NCBI GenBank assembly: GCA_964036665.1
Contig: OZ038530.1
Location: 7,578,501-7,642,500, forward strand
From: Gordius sp. MW1
Taxonomy: Eukaryota > Nematomorpha > Gordioida > Gordea > Gordiidae
Length of the DNA: 64,000 nt
Direction: 5' to 3'
The notes under the pieces were generated by a model. That model made no database searches, was not told the DNA's origin, and saw only the letters and a program-made list of their open reading frames with translations. Shown in pieces: positions 21,661 through 34,669 of this stretch; the stretch's first letter is position 1; each line of letters begins with the position of its first letter. Made by a program: the position numbers and the translations under genes.

Positions 21661-22548
21661 ATATACACGATTTACTTACTTTCTATTTTTGTATCCCTTG
21701 GTAACGTGTATAAAATAAAATTCCCAGTAGTAACACTATTTGTATCTATTAGACATCAATTTGTTTGCCCTGATCCCCACTTTATGCTCATAAACTTTCT
21801 GGCCCAGTGTATAATTATATAATAGATAACGGTTGCAGCTTAGCTTTAAAATATTTCATCATTTTTTAAATCTTTTTAAAGTAATTGCCTTGTTAAATTT
21901 CAAATCCCTCTGCCTAGCTGACAGCGAATAATTGTGGTGTTTAGGTGTTTAAAATTTTTGACAAGTAACGCCATTATTATTTTACTATAATATCGCTTCA
22001 TTTATTGGCGTTTTAGGTTTCCAATTTGTCATTTCAATAACAAAGACCTTTTATTCTTCAATTTATTCTTAATAATTAATTTTGAATTATTAATTAATTC
22101 GCCAGAGTATTTGTGAAAATCTCCAACATTGGAGTATTTGTGAGGTATATTTTCCCATTTTTTGACTTTTCATAACTTTTAAACAATTATTTATAAACAC
22201 CTCAAACTTTAAAGATAACTTTAAAAAATATTCTTGATCGTTCTCAAAATACAGAATTTTAAAAAAAATTTTGAACCCCCCAAACTTTTGCTAAAATTTC
22301 TAGCCTTATTTTTCCTCCCATACCTAAAAATTAATTCAAGCAATTATAATTTTTTAGTAAAAGATTGATCAAAATGTCTGTTTTTACAAACATGCTCATA
22401 CACAAATAAAATAGATATTTTAAAAGTGGTCATATTTTCTTCGTGCAGTTATCACAAAATAGTCCATGTTGACTTGAATGAATGAATCTAGAGCATGTCT
22501 ATGAATCTTTTTATCTTACATTATTGGGCAAAAAGCGTGTATTTATTA
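21661..22548. other. AT-rich non-coding stretch
   Basis: No gene or LTR was recognised. Part of it should be the lost 3' end of the pol fossil. Confidence 0.4.
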
Positions 22549-23010
22549 ATTGCTATGCAATTTATGGGCTCGTTTTTGGTTGTCCGTTGATGTCCGTTGT
22601 CCGTCCGTTACCCTATCTATTTGCATTGGGTATATTAGGTTATCGATTTTTTAAATTAATGCATGAGAAAGAGGTGCCCCACCCCTCATCTCTATCAAGA
22701 GGTGCCCCACCCCTCATCTCTATCTCCCTCGCTTTCGGGCGGGGTCGGGTTTTAATTGCTACGTTAAATTAATGCATAAGTATATCTATATTTAAATTTT
22801 GGTAATTGCTATGCAATTTATGGGCTCGTTTTTTGGTGTCCGTTGTCCGATGTCTGTCCGTTACCCTCCCTATCTATTTGCATTTGGTATATTAGGTTAT
22901 CGCTTTTTTAAATTAATGCATGTATCAATGATAGTAACAAGAACAATCATAAGAGTCAAAAAAACTCCGGGATTTCTAACCCAAAAACTAGTTAAATTGC
23001 ATAGCAATTA
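22549..23010. repeat. Duplicated ATTGCTATGCAATTTATGGG element
   Basis: Two copies (about 22549-22665 and 22803-22922) of a segment with CCGTCCGTTACCCT and ATATTAGGTTATCG. The second ends near 23010 in AAATTGCATAGCAATTAG, the reverse complement of its start, so 22801-23010 may be one element with inverted ends. A 29-bp motif AGAGGTGCCCCACCCCTCAT is tandemly doubled at 22668-22725. Confidence 0.6.
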
Positions 23011-23039
23011 GAAGTAAACAACTTTTTTTATGTTTATTA

Positions 23040-23660
23040 TATAACATTGGTCAGCAGCCAGCGGACGGCCAAAAAGTCATAATAGCAATGGTAATCGCGG
23101 AGTTTTTTTTGACTCTTATGATTGTTCTTGTTACTATCATTGATAATAAGACTTTTTGGCCGTCCGCTGGCTGCTGACCAATGAAAAAAATGACCATTGG
23201 CCAAAATGTGAATCCGAGTTTATTTTTTCGTTTTTTTTTACTATTATGATTGTTCCTGTTACTATCATTGCTATTATGACTTTTTGGCCGTCCGTTGGCT
23301 GCTGACCAATGGAAAAAAATTACCATTGGCCAAAATGTAATTCGAAAATTTTTTTTAGTTTTTTTTGACTATTATGAATTTATATCCACTTTTACCGTGT
23401 CCTGGCTGCTGACCAATGGAAAAAAATGACCATTGGCCAAAATGTGATTCGAAAATTTTTTTTAGTTTTTTTTTGACTATTATAAGTTTATATCCACTTT
23501 TACCGTGTCCTGGCTGCTGACCAATGGAAAAAAATGACCATTGGCCAAAATGTGAATCCGAGTTTATTTTTTCGTTTTTTTTGACTTATGAATTTATATC
23601 CACTTTTACCGTGTCCTGGCTGCTCACCAATGAAAAAAAATGACCATTGGCCAAATTTTA
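23040..23660. repeat. Hairpin minisatellite, five units of 106-128 bp
   Basis: Five direct units (CTGCTGACC near 23171, 23299, 23406, 23514 and 23620), each with GGCTGCTGACCAATGG, an A-run, then TGACCATTGGCCAAA, which can fold as a CCAATGG/CCATTGG hairpin. An inverted copy at about 23048-23090 opposes the first unit. Related single units occur at 6168-6600. Confidence 0.85.
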
Positions 23661-24969
23661 TATATAACCTAAAAATTTATTATAGATGGTCTAACAGACA
23701 GCCAACTATGTAATATATATTTATTTTATATTACTAATGTAACTATTTTGCCTCCTGGGCTAATCCCTTATCACTTAAATATAATTAACGTCTTCTCCAG
23801 TGTATTATGTTTAATCGCACCTGAAGTTATGTAAATGATGATATTAAAGGATTATTATGTTATAAAACTTTGTGTGTAATTTTTGATTAAACAATCTCTT
23901 AGCTTCGGAACTCGATGATTTTAATTAATTATAGTATACAAAATTCATGTTAACAGCTGATAAAAATTATTAAATTTCTAGGTCAGCTTTATATTTCAGT
24001 TTTACATGCATTTTTGAGTCAGAAACGTGTGCAGATTATTATTTTTTAACATTACTTAATTAATAAATGTATGTATAAAAATAGAAATTTTTTTCAAAAT
24101 TTCAAAAAAATCTTACGTAAGTCTAGGTGCATTCTTGGGGTTCAGTACCCCCGAACCCAAAAAGCTTATTAAAAAGTATTCGGCCAAAACCCTAGAAATT
24201 TTGAGACAACTTAGTACTTAATAATATAATAGACTACTTAAAAGGTCTCATTCGTCTGTAATTGCGTTAATTTATCGTGGGGTCTGAGGTACCCCACGAA
24301 TATCCTCGCGGGTTAAAATTGATTAATTATTATTTAATCGGTGTATATTATAATTATACTAAAAATTTTATTCTTAGTGATCAAACTTTCAGGAGTTCAT
24401 ATCAAAAGTTTGCAAAAGTGAATTATAACAATTAATCAAATTATTTGTGCATCTTAAAAATTTATCATTATATAGAATGTCGTTCTGGTTTAAAGTGTAA
24501 AATCAATCTTTATTTAAAAATAATGTCGCACTTAAATTTAAGTTTTAAATTAATTAATGTATTAGGTGAGTAATCCTATCGAATGATAATTTTTCACAAC
24601 TTCCTTTATCCGATGAATATGTATTTTTAATGCTAAATATATAGAAATTTAGGTTTTGCCATTGACCGACAATTTAAAAAATTGTTAATAAAAGCTATAT
24701 ATATATAGCTTACGATAAATATTATTGATGTTAATTTTACACATAAAAATATATTATCCATACAAATAAAATAGGCTGCTAAGGTCAAATTCATATTTTC
24801 TTTTGAACATAACCCTAATGATTAAATTAAATCGTATTTCTATATAAACAAAAACAATCTACAGCATTTAATTTACAGACGTTAATTTAAATAATATATG
24901 AATAATTTCACAAATAAGATTAAACTTGAAGTCTCCAATTTGCGAATATAGAGAGGATAACTTTTAATT
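23661..24969. other. AT-rich non-coding stretch
   Basis: Nothing recognised. A small inverted repeat, GGGGTCTGAGGTACCCC, occurs at about 24279-24295. Confidence 0.4.
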
Positions 24970-25287
24970 TTATTTGTATTGGATGGTTGTTGTGTTAGAT
25001 GTGAAATTATTATAAAATTGCATCCTGAGTAGGGCTAATATTTTGCTAGCGTTAGCCCGTTCCCGGCCTAAGTTTGAGAATAGGAAACTTTTTTCTTGTC
25101 TCCATGGGTCCCAAACAAACCAAAAATAGGCTACTACGCTTAATATGCCTAACCCAATCAAGATTGTGCAAATGGATGAAGCTACAAATTTTAGCCCTTC
25201 ATTAACGGCTTGTTCGCTTCCACATATTTTCATCAACATTTTCATTAATATACCATGATTTTTCTGGACTGTAAAATCATCAGCCAT
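24970..25287 (-). CDS. Candidate small membrane protein, 105 aa
   Basis: An intact frame starting MADDFTVQKNHG with one strongly hydrophobic segment at about residues 34-57 (SSICTILIGLGILSVVAYFW), followed by a WDPWRQEKS motif and a basic amphipathic stretch (NLGRERANASKILALLRMQF). The composition is more protein-like than neighbouring frames. Just upstream, the minus strand has a strong donor (CTTAG/GTGAGC, exon end at 25393) and an acceptor-like ATAATTAG directly before the ATG, so a 5'-UTR intron of 105 nt is possible. An AATAAA overlaps the stop. The family was not recognised; a chance frame cannot be excluded. Confidence 0.45.
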   Translation of the reverse strand: MADDFTVQKNHGILMKMLMKICGSEQAVNEGLKFVASSICTILIGLGILSVVAYFWFVWDPWRQEKSFLFSNLGRERANASKILALLRMQFYNNFTSNTTTIQYK

Positions 25288-25393
25288 CTAATTATTTTGC
25301 CACAAAAGGATGTTTAAAAACGCAAAGTTTGTAAAAATTGTTTGCTTGTATCAGAGATCTTCACAATGAAAATTACAAGTCTATTTGCTCACC

Positions 25394-26179
25394 TAAGAAG
25401 ATGGTCAAGCTCATTTAGTTTCATTCAACCACTTAAGGTCATTATTTAATAGCAAACTTGACATAGTCCATACTTCTTTATGGATAAAATCTTCAGTCAA
25501 CAAGTGCCTACTTATTATATAATACTAATAGAATTGTATGTATATTAATTAATAAGAAAAGAAGAAAAGGCGATAAAACCTAATACCTAATATTTAAACT
25601 TAAAAAACAAATCAAAATTAACAAATAAATAAAATATGCTAGTTAAAATGGCGATTAGTAACAGTTTTATCTGGTCATTAACTTTTCAAAGTTATTTCAG
25701 TTTTTTCTAATATTAAAAAAGCGTGGTTTATTTTTGCAACCCATTTATTTCCCCGCTGTATAATTTATTACAAAGACATTAACCCAAAGCGCATTAATGA
25801 TAATGGTCTACTCGTCCCATTTCATATTTAATTGCTAACAATTTATTTTTCAATAACAAAAGGTACTGTTGTAAGATAAATCATCTACCACGTATGTTAA
25901 AAGGAAACCGAAAAAATTATACGTTATTGTATAAAACGGATAAAAATATTTTATTTAAAGTCATGCCCATCGCTGACACCCACCTTTTTTCATTTCTATG
26001 CTAGAAAAATTGTTGCTTCATTAAAACCAATCAGTCATCGAGTCATTCCTTTCATAAGAAGTGATTTCCCAGAGATGCAAATAACCATAAATTTCATAGC
26101 AATTAATTATTATTTATGAAGGGAAGCCAAGTGTGGTAATAAAGACGCATCTAAAGTATTTTTAACCGTCTCAATTGTA
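25394..26179. other. AT-rich non-coding stretch
   Basis: Nothing recognised apart from a possible 5'-UTR exon of the 105-aa candidate at its left edge (from 25393 upward). Confidence 0.35.
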
Positions 26180-26411
26180 TATTTGACGACCTATAATGTG
26201 GTTGGTGCATAGACATGAAAAGAATCGCTTAATGTTATATTTTTTGATATTATGGTCATCTTTGAAGCAAAGTTTGCTTCAAATTAATCTTTTGCCGTTG
26301 GTATCGTTCAGTATTAGGGATTTTCGCCAAGTTTTAGCCGCTCATGAATCCACTAAACGTCGCGCCTTGTCTTTCGTTTATAGCGATCTAGCCTTGCAGC
26401 GATGTCGATAG
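26180..26411 (-). pseudogene. PIF/Harbinger-like transposase fragment
   Basis: One minus-strand frame, broken by several stops, reads IAARLDRYKRKTRR, WIHERLKLGENP and FEANF..KMT. The order of a basic stretch, W(V/I)H, a GE motif and F..NFRM is that of the N-terminal part of PIF/Harbinger transposases. The match is by eye and short. A MITE has inserted at its upstream end. Confidence 0.35.
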
Positions 26412-26418
26412 TTCCTGG

Positions 26419-26569
26419 CATGAGCATAGCCAGGGGCAAGGGGGGAGGCCCCCCCCCCCTAAATGACAAAAAATGCAAAAACCCTAAAAAATTTATGTTT
26501 TGCCCCTCACTAATTGAACTTTTAAATGTTTCGCCCCCTCCCCTAACCCAAAATCTGGCTACGCCCATG
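26419..26569. mobile_element. CATGGGCGTA-family MITE, copy 1
   Basis: 151 bp with ends CATGAGCATAGCCAGG and CTGGCTACGCCCATG, flanked by GTTCCTGG and GTGCCTGG (7 of 8). The interior has a G/C homopolymer and the shared segment TTTTGCCCC..CTTTTAAATGTTTCGCCCCC. The 8-bp duplication suggests hAT-type insertion. Confidence 0.8.
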
Positions 26570-26577
26570 GTGCCTGG

Positions 26578-27309
26578 AGTTATGTAACCTTATTAGCTTA
26601 GGATTCACAAAATATGTCCATTTGAATCGCAGGTGAAAGTTTAATGGGGAAATGATTTTTTATGTTCTCGTCGAGCATAATTTTTTAAGTGGCATTTGGG
26701 TATTCCTAAAGTTTTTTATTAATTTTTGTGGAAATACTTTCCAATCTTCTGACTTTTTCTTACGCCTTGAAAACGCCATGAGACGGCTATTCGAGTCATA
26801 CAAGATTGTTGTTGCGTTTGAACGTCATCCTCATCCAGCAATGTTGGAGAATCGCTACATAAAACTTTCTCTGCGTCTTCCACCCGTTTCTTAGTTCAAA
26901 GTCTCCACTTTTAAATTTTTAAATCGCTCAGAGCACCGTGTTTTACCAAAAGCGTGTTTATCGTAAGCTAAGAAGGATTTGATGAGAAATTTATTTTTAA
27001 AGTACGAAGTAAATTCGGTAAATTTTTAGTATATAAGGTTTGCATATATTTAATGATTTTAAAATCTATATTTTTAAATGTTCCGAGTCGCCCCGGTGAC
27101 AAGTGTCATAATTTTAGCTTTTTTTAAATAATTTCTTGTGAAATAAATTGAAAAACATTACTTATAAATGTTTTAAAGCAATAGTTGGAGAGTACATAAC
27201 TAATTTATAATAAAAAAAATTATGGAAAATAAATAATATATTATTTAGATGCCTAAATGATTCTAAAACACCCTTGAAGTATCATTTAAAAATGCCTACA
27301 ACATCTTTT
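26578..27309. other. Unassigned stretch
   Basis: The minus strand at 26600-26894 is richer in G and C than its surroundings and may continue the transposase fossil, but no motif was recognised. The rest is AT-rich and featureless. Confidence 0.3.
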
Positions 27310-28118
27310 ATTTAAGCTTAAAACGTGCAATAATCATCTTTTTCTTTATCAAGTATTTGGTCCCACACTGGGCTGGGGTTTGCTTTGATGAGTTTCTTCC
27401 ATACTGACCAGGTAAGTGCCATGTCTTGATTAACCTCTTTTGTTTCATAACTTTGTCGAATAGCTCTTTCCACGTGACTCGAGGTGGTCCTCTTCCTCTC
27501 TTTCCCGCTACCTTCATGTTCAGTTCTTTTCAAATCACTCGTCTCCCTTCTTTGTATATGTCCAAACCATCTTAGCCGATTTTCGTCAATCATGTCCATA
27601 CGTTGAATCATGGGCGTAGCCAGGTTTTGGATTAGGAGGGGGGCGAAACGTTTAAAAGTTCAATTAAGGGGGGGGGGGCAAAACATAAATTTTTTTTAAT
27701 ATTTAAGGGTTTATGCATTGAAAATTTTTTTCCCCGTCATTTAGGGGGAGGGAGGGGGGGGGGGTGGCGGCCGCCGGGTTGAATACCCATTTTTGTTATG
27801 AGAAAGTCATTGGATATGGTCGAGCTTGGTATACCTTAAGCTCCAGCGGATCATTCTCATCTCCGTGTCTCGTAATAGCTTTTCTTCCGTGGTGTTAAAT
27901 GCCCATGTATCACTTCCACAGAGGAACACTGTCATACAATATATTTGCTAGCTTTGCTCTTCTATTGGCTTTTTATTGTAGCACATTACAGCCGTTACTT
28001 CGCCATTTAAGCCACTCTTTTTAAATCCGGGCATTGACTTCTGTTGCGCCACATCCCTCTTGATGTAACATTGAGCCGAGGTATGTAAAACTGACTACAG
28101 GTATTCCTGTAACTTTCA
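27310..28118 (-). pseudogene. LINE ORF2 C-terminal fossil
   Basis: Minus-strand frames read SFTYLGSMLHQEGCGATEVN, then LRDTEMRMIRWSLRYTKL, and after a MITE insertion NRLRWFGHIQRRE and GKRGRGPPRVTWKE. This is the tail that follows reverse transcriptase in RTE- and jockey-like non-LTR elements: FxYLGS, RMLRW, RLRWFGHVQR, GRPxxTWxE. Several frameshifts and stops are present. The reverse transcriptase core is missing and no intact 3' end or tail was found. The clade is not resolved. Confidence 0.8.
27609..27777. mobile_element. CATGGGCGTA-family MITE, copy 2, inside the LINE fossil
   Basis: Starts CATGGGCGTAGCCAGG and is flanked by GTTGAAT on both sides (27602-27608 and 27778-27784; 7 of 8 bases of a possible 8-bp duplication). 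The right end is degenerate. The interior carries long G runs. It splits the LINE tail just before the NRLRWFGHIQRR segment. Confidence 0.75.
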
Positions 28119-29888
28119 TTTTCTTATTCACTTTTTTTCAATCGTTAACCTTTGCCTTTTGATCACTTTTCTCTTTCTTCGAATACTTTCTCATTTGTCT
28201 TTTTGCATAGTGATACACCATGGGGATGGCTTTTGAATGTATCTCGTTATCGCATCCATAATTATATAAAACAAAAAGGGACTTAGAGAGCAGATCCTTG
28301 ATGTAATCCAATTTCAACCCGACACTGTTCGGAGTGTCCAACTATCTTAATAACTCACGAGTAGAGGCTTAAAACACTCTAAATCCTAAAACTATTATAA
28401 AAAAACCAGCCAAATGTTGTAAAAATAATTTGTTTTGTATAGCATTCAAAACATTGGGGCCCTCACGACCCCACCTAATTTATGGACTGTTAAGTAATGA
28501 GCATATATTAAGATATAGCAAAACAAGCCAGTTAATGGGAATCAGATCCATAGTTCATAATGAAATGTTAACTTAGTAATAAAATCATATTGATTTTACT
28601 AATACCATATGAATATTCCATACACAACGCCTTGGTTTTTAAAATTGAGTTGTTCAGAAGCGAAATCTATAAATTTAAAGTTTTGTTGGCAAGGATGCCG
28701 AATATAGGCTCCTTTCCCGAATTGCCTTTTGCGAGGTAATAAAATTTTTATTAATTTTATCTCTGTTAGCCTTGCGTCATCACTTATTGCTGAAGACCTG
28801 CCTAAGGGGGTGAGGGAACAAGGGGGGAGCATATAGGGGAATAAGGGGGGGGGGGGCAAGGAGGACAAATAGAATTTTTTCTTTAATTTAAAACATTCCA
28901 AACCTTAATGTAAGAATGTTTATATTGTTCTCATTTCATATCAAAAACCTTACGTGTGATCATTTTCAAATACTTTTACTATAATAAATGCTGTTTAATA
29001 TATATACCACCCATTTCTCAGATTAGCTTAAGAAAGTGTAAGAGCTATAAAAATTGGCATAAACAAGAATTTAGGAACGCAGAAGACCGCAACACGGCCA
29101 ATTACCCTGCCCTCCTCCTATCCAACATTTTGGTCGCTTTTGGGCCGGGTGTAGTATAACAGAGGCCAGCCATGTTAAATATGAGTTGTCAAACAATCAA
29201 AGGTCAATTTTTGCTATTTTTGGCATTATGTTCATTGTTTTTAATAAATTAAGTTTAGACAGCATTTTGATTATAACATTAAATTTTTATATAATTAAAT
29301 ATAGACAATTTATTTATTTGATTTTACTGTTGTTTATATAATAAAATATTACATATATATTTATGGATTTTTATAAAGCTTGGATCAAACTTAGGGTGAT
29401 TTCTCCACCCCCCCCCCCCTCCCCATAAAAATAAATAAATATTTGTAAAAACAGAAAAAATATTATAAGTTATAAACAGAACAATATTTTAGTATGCAAA
29501 AAATTAATAATGTGCTTTTTGGGTAGTTAAAGTTTAGTATAAGGGAGGAATGATTTATTGCCTACTTAAGAACAATGTCTCAGTAATAACACGATAACCG
29601 CTGGGTGTTAACACGAGCTAAAATACTCTCAAAAAATATCATCAATCACGCCTCTACCCAATCCCATTGGAGAAAGAGAGTGTGAAAAAGCCATTAATCA
29701 TCCCTTTACCCAATCAAAAGGGGTGTTTGGAGTTACCACGCTGGCTGGTGACACCCTATCCCGGGCAATTAACTTATTTAAAGATAATGGCAGGCGCTGC
29801 CCTGTTTTAAAATAATAGTCAAGCTTTTGGCTGAAACAAATATTGGTATTCTTATCCCAAAGTTTAATTCAAATTGCTCGCCGATAGC
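28119..29888. other. Unassigned, mostly AT-rich
   Basis: Contains G-rich homopolymer patches (about 28803-28865) and a C-run at 29407-29420. Open frames of 60-100 codons on both strands have no recognised similarity. Confidence 0.35.
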
Positions 29889-29896
29889 TGGCCACT

Positions 29897-30088
29897 CATG
29901 GGCGTACGCAGGTTTTGAATTAGGGGGGGGGGGCAAAACGTTCAAAAGTTCATTTAGAGGGGGGCAAAACATAATTTTTTTTAATTTTTCAATGTTTTTG
30001 CATTGAAAATTTTTTTTTCTTCATAAATTAGGGGGGGGGGGCAGCCGCCCCCCCCCCTGCCCCCCCCCCCCCCCTGCGTACGCCCATG
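29897..30088. mobile_element. CATGGGCGTA-family MITE, copy 3, intact
   Basis: 192 bp with perfect inverted ends CATGGGCGTACGCAGG / CCTGCGTACGCCCATG and a perfect 8-bp target duplication TGGCCACT (29889-29896 and 30089-30096). Inside are several G runs and C runs of 9-18 bases. The best preserved of the family here. Confidence 0.93.
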
Positions 30089-30096
30089 TGGCCACT

Positions 30097-32009
30097 TCTC
30101 GTGGAAGTTACTACTGTTGCGAGTTATAATATTTATTTCAAGTTTTTTATATTTTATACCTCTTTGTCTTTTAACTTTAAATAGATCACGTATTATTAAT
30201 AAAAAAGTTAATAAGCCTATAACGGATATACAAAGCAGAATTAATATTTTTATTCAATTCTGTTTATAAAACCCAGTGTTATAAACAATTTATATGCGTG
30301 CTGAAGATTAGGGTTAAGCAAGAATAAAAGATTGGGAAAAATTGTTGTTAGGTAAAAAACTGGAATACCATGGAAGGTTTGGGTTTTCCACGAAATACAA
30401 TTTATAAAAAAACCTCATTTTATAATAAATCTTTTTAGCGTCAGTGACGCTTACAACGTATAGATTACGAATTAGTGACGTGCTATGTAGGTAATTATAA
30501 AATCTTGCAATTTTATTATTGTTGAGCAATTATAGCTTATAATTATCGTGAAGAATGTTTATTCATGTTCCAATTGTGCATTAAAATGTAAGTCCAACTT
30601 TTCTATATTGAACTAAACTTTAAACTTAGAAAACGATCTGCATTTAGGACGAAAAATTATAATAATTACAATTTATTTTTATACCCTAGACCATTCCCCA
30701 TAGAAATTAGATTAAAAAGGATCTAAGCTTTTGAAAATATTTAATCACTCACCTTTGGAAAAAATATTGATTTATATTCGTATTATTAAATAATCAGTTG
30801 TATGAGTTAAAAGATATTAAGCTAAAATTTAAAGGATTTATTTATGTACATTAAATTATTTATAACAATGATTTTGCTATAATTTAAAGTTAAATAATTA
30901 AAGTCAAGATAAATCATATTCGTATATCACTAAATAAATATATCTAATTTTTCGCCTTTCACATTAATTTAAATTCATATAGTCCCCAATTTTTAAAACA
31001 TTCAAAATCTTCATGGTTAAAATTGTTTTTTTCAGTTGCCTAGAGCGGATTTAAGTTTGTAAAAGACCTAATACCCGGTATTAATATTTTGAAAAATTTG
31101 ATGTCTTAATTATATTATTGAAATTTATATAAGTTGACCATAAACTAGTGTCTTGTTCGCTCTCAAGTCAGGGTCCGGTTAAACGTTTAAAATGTTGGGT
31201 TGGGTGGGTTTAAAATTGGCTTTGCAAAACTTTGCCACACAAATTTCATATTTTTGATAATGAAACTGTAAAAAAAAAGATTATTACAATACTACAATTT
31301 AATTTACGATTAGGGTAGGGTTCCGGTTAAAATTTAATTTCTCTTTTTGGTGGGGTTCGGGTTGAAAAAATGACTTGACAAAGCAACATCAAGACATAAC
31401 TATATTTATTTGATTGTTTTTATTTTAAATTAAAAGTTTACACTTAACTATGCTTCTTAGATAGACTGGGTTCCTTTGAGGGGGGTGTTAGAAATTACAA
31501 TCCCCCGTTGGGCTGTAAAATTCGAATATTTCTAATAGAGAATTTCGCTCTCTAAAATATACCTAGACTTTTTAATACTTAACATTTTTAAAACAGGGTT
31601 TCTTATATTATTCGCTCTCATAAAGAAAAATATAATAAATATAATACTATTCCCGTCCCTTTACCCCGAGTATAATTTAAACCGTAAATAATTTTTTGAG
31701 GTAGATTAAAGCAATTAAATGTTTGATGCTCTTTATTAAATCCCCGATACTGTATCTTCTATGGTTATATTCATCCATTCTTTACATATTGGTAAATTCT
31801 TCTTAAATTTTTTTATCATACAACTTGCTTCTTTTTAAATTCAAAAAAAAATTAAGGAACTTTACATTAAAATTGGATAACCAATAGATTTAATTCGATA
31901 CTTAAAAGTTTCAATTAAATTATCCTTATTCGAGTAAGCAATGTTAAATTAACAGGGATGTCATAAAATTTTCAAATTAATATAACGTTTGTTCTTACGA
32001 AATATTAGT
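30097..32009. other. AT-rich region left of the satellite
   Basis: Contains a fragment of the GGTTCGGGTT-type repeat (about 31165-31375). No gene was seen. Confidence 0.4.
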
Positions 32010-34669
32010 TATTATATTTATTTTTATTATTATTATTTTTATTATTTTTATTATTTTTTTATTTTTATTATTTATATTTATATTTTTATTTTTTTTATTT
32101 ATATTTTTATTATTATTATTACTATATATATTTTTATTATTATTATTAATAATAAATTTTTATGATTTTTATTACGTTTATATTTTTATTATTTTTATTA
32201 TTATTATTAATAATATATTTTTATTATTTTTATTATGTTTATTATTTTTATTTTATTTTTATTTTTATTATAATTATTAATAATATATTTTTATGATTTT
32301 TATTTCGTTTATTATTTTGATTTTATTTTTATTATTATTATTATTATTAATAATATATTTTTATTATGTTTATTATTTTTATTTTATTCTTATTTTTATT
32401 ATTATTTGTAATAATATATTTTTATGATTTTTATTAAGTTTATTATTTTTATTTTATTTTTATTATTATTAATAATATTTTTTATGATTTTTATTAAGTT
32501 TATTATTTTTATTTTATTTTTATTTTTATTATTATTATTAATAATATATTTCTATGATTTTTATCAAGTTTATTATTTTTATTTTATTTTATTTTTATTA
32601 TTATTATTAATAATATATTTTCATTATTTTTATCAAGTTTATTATTTTTATTTTATTTTTATTATTATTATTAATAATATATTTTTATTATTTTTATTAA
32701 GTTTGTTATTTTTATTTTATTTTAATATTATATTTATTTTTATTAATTGTTAATAATATATTTTTATGATTTTTATTATGTTTGTTATTTTTATTTTATT
32801 CTTATTTTTATTATTATTATTCATAATATATTTTTATGATTTTTATCAAGTTTATTATTATTATTTTATTTTATTTTTATTATTATTATTAATAATATAT
32901 TTTCATTATTTTTATCAAGTTTATTATTTTTATTTTATTTTTATTATTATTATTAATATATTTTTATTATTTTTATTAAGTTTATTATTTTTATTTTATT
33001 TTAATTTTATTTTTATTATTATTTTTAATAATATATTTTTATTATTTTTATTAAGTTTATTATTTTTATTTTATTTTTATTTTTATTATAATTATTAATA
33101 ATATATTTTTATGATTTTTATTAAGTTTATTATTTTTATTTTAATTTTATTTTTATTATTATTATTAATAATATATTTTTATGATTTTTAGTAAGTTTAT
33201 TATTTTTATTTTATTTTGATTTTATTATAATTATTAATAATATATTTTTATGATTTTTATTAAGTTTATTATTTTTATTTGATTCTTATTTTTATTATTA
33301 TTATTAATAATATATTTTTATTATTTTTATTAAGTTTATTATTTTTATTTTATTTTTATTTTTATTATTATTATTAATAATATATTTTTATGATTTTTAT
33401 CAAGTTTATTATTTTTATTTTATTTTATTTTTATTATTATTATTAATAATATATTTTCATTATTTTTATCAAGTTTATTATTTTTATTTTATTTTTATTA
33501 TTATTAATAATATATTTTTATGATTTTTATTAAGTTTATTATTTTTATTTTATTTTTATTTTTATTATTATTATTAATAATATATTTTTATGATTTTTAT
33601 CAAGTTTATTATTTTTATTTTATTTTATTTTTATTATTATTATTAATAATATATTTTCATTATTTTTATCAAGTTTATGATTTTTATTTTATTTTTATTA
33701 TTATTATTAATATATTTTTATTATTTTTATTAAGTTTATTATTTTTATTTTATTTTAATTTTATTTTTATTTTTATTATTATTATTAATAATATATTTTT
33801 ATGATTTTTTTTATGTTTAATATTTTTATTTTATTTTTATTTTTATTATAATTATTAAAAATATATTTTTATGATTTTTATTAAGTATTCTTATTTTTAT
33901 TATTATTATTAATAATATATTCTTATGATTTTTATTATGTTTATTATTTTTATTTTATTCTTATTTTAATTATTATTATAAATAATATATTTTTATGATT
34001 TTTATTAAGTTTATTATTTTTATTTTATTTTTATTATTATTAATAATATATTTTTATGATTTTTATTAAGTTTATTATTTTTATTTTTATTAATAATATA
34101 TTTTTATGATTTTTCTTATGTTTAATATTTTTATTTTATTTTTATTTTTATTATTATTATTAATAATATATTTTTATGATTTTTATTAAGTTTATTATTT
34201 TTATTTTATTTTTATTATTATTAATAATATATTTTTATGATTTTTATTAAGTATATTATTTTTATTTGGTTTTTATTTTTATTATTATTATTAATAATAT
34301 ATTTTTATGATTTTTATCAAGTTTATTATTTTTATTTTATTTTGTTTTTATTATTATTATTAATAATATATTTTCATTATTTTTATCAAGTTTATTATTT
34401 TTATTTTATTTTTATTATTATTATTAATATATTTTTATTATTTTTATTAAGTTTATTATTTTTATTTTATTTTAATTTTATTTTTATTTTTATTATTATT
34501 ATTAATAATATATTTTTATGATTTTTATTATGTTTAATATTTTGTTTTTATTTTGTTTTTATTTTTATTTTTATTATTAATAATATATTTTTATGATTTT
34601 TACTAAGTTTATTATTTTTATTTTATTTTTATTTTTATTATAATTATTAAAAATATATTTTTATGATTT

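Noticed and set aside
23040-23660. CRISPR-like array of spaced repeats
   Set aside because: The period is 106-128 bp, the intervening DNA is itself repeated, and the sequence is eukaryotic; it is a minisatellite.
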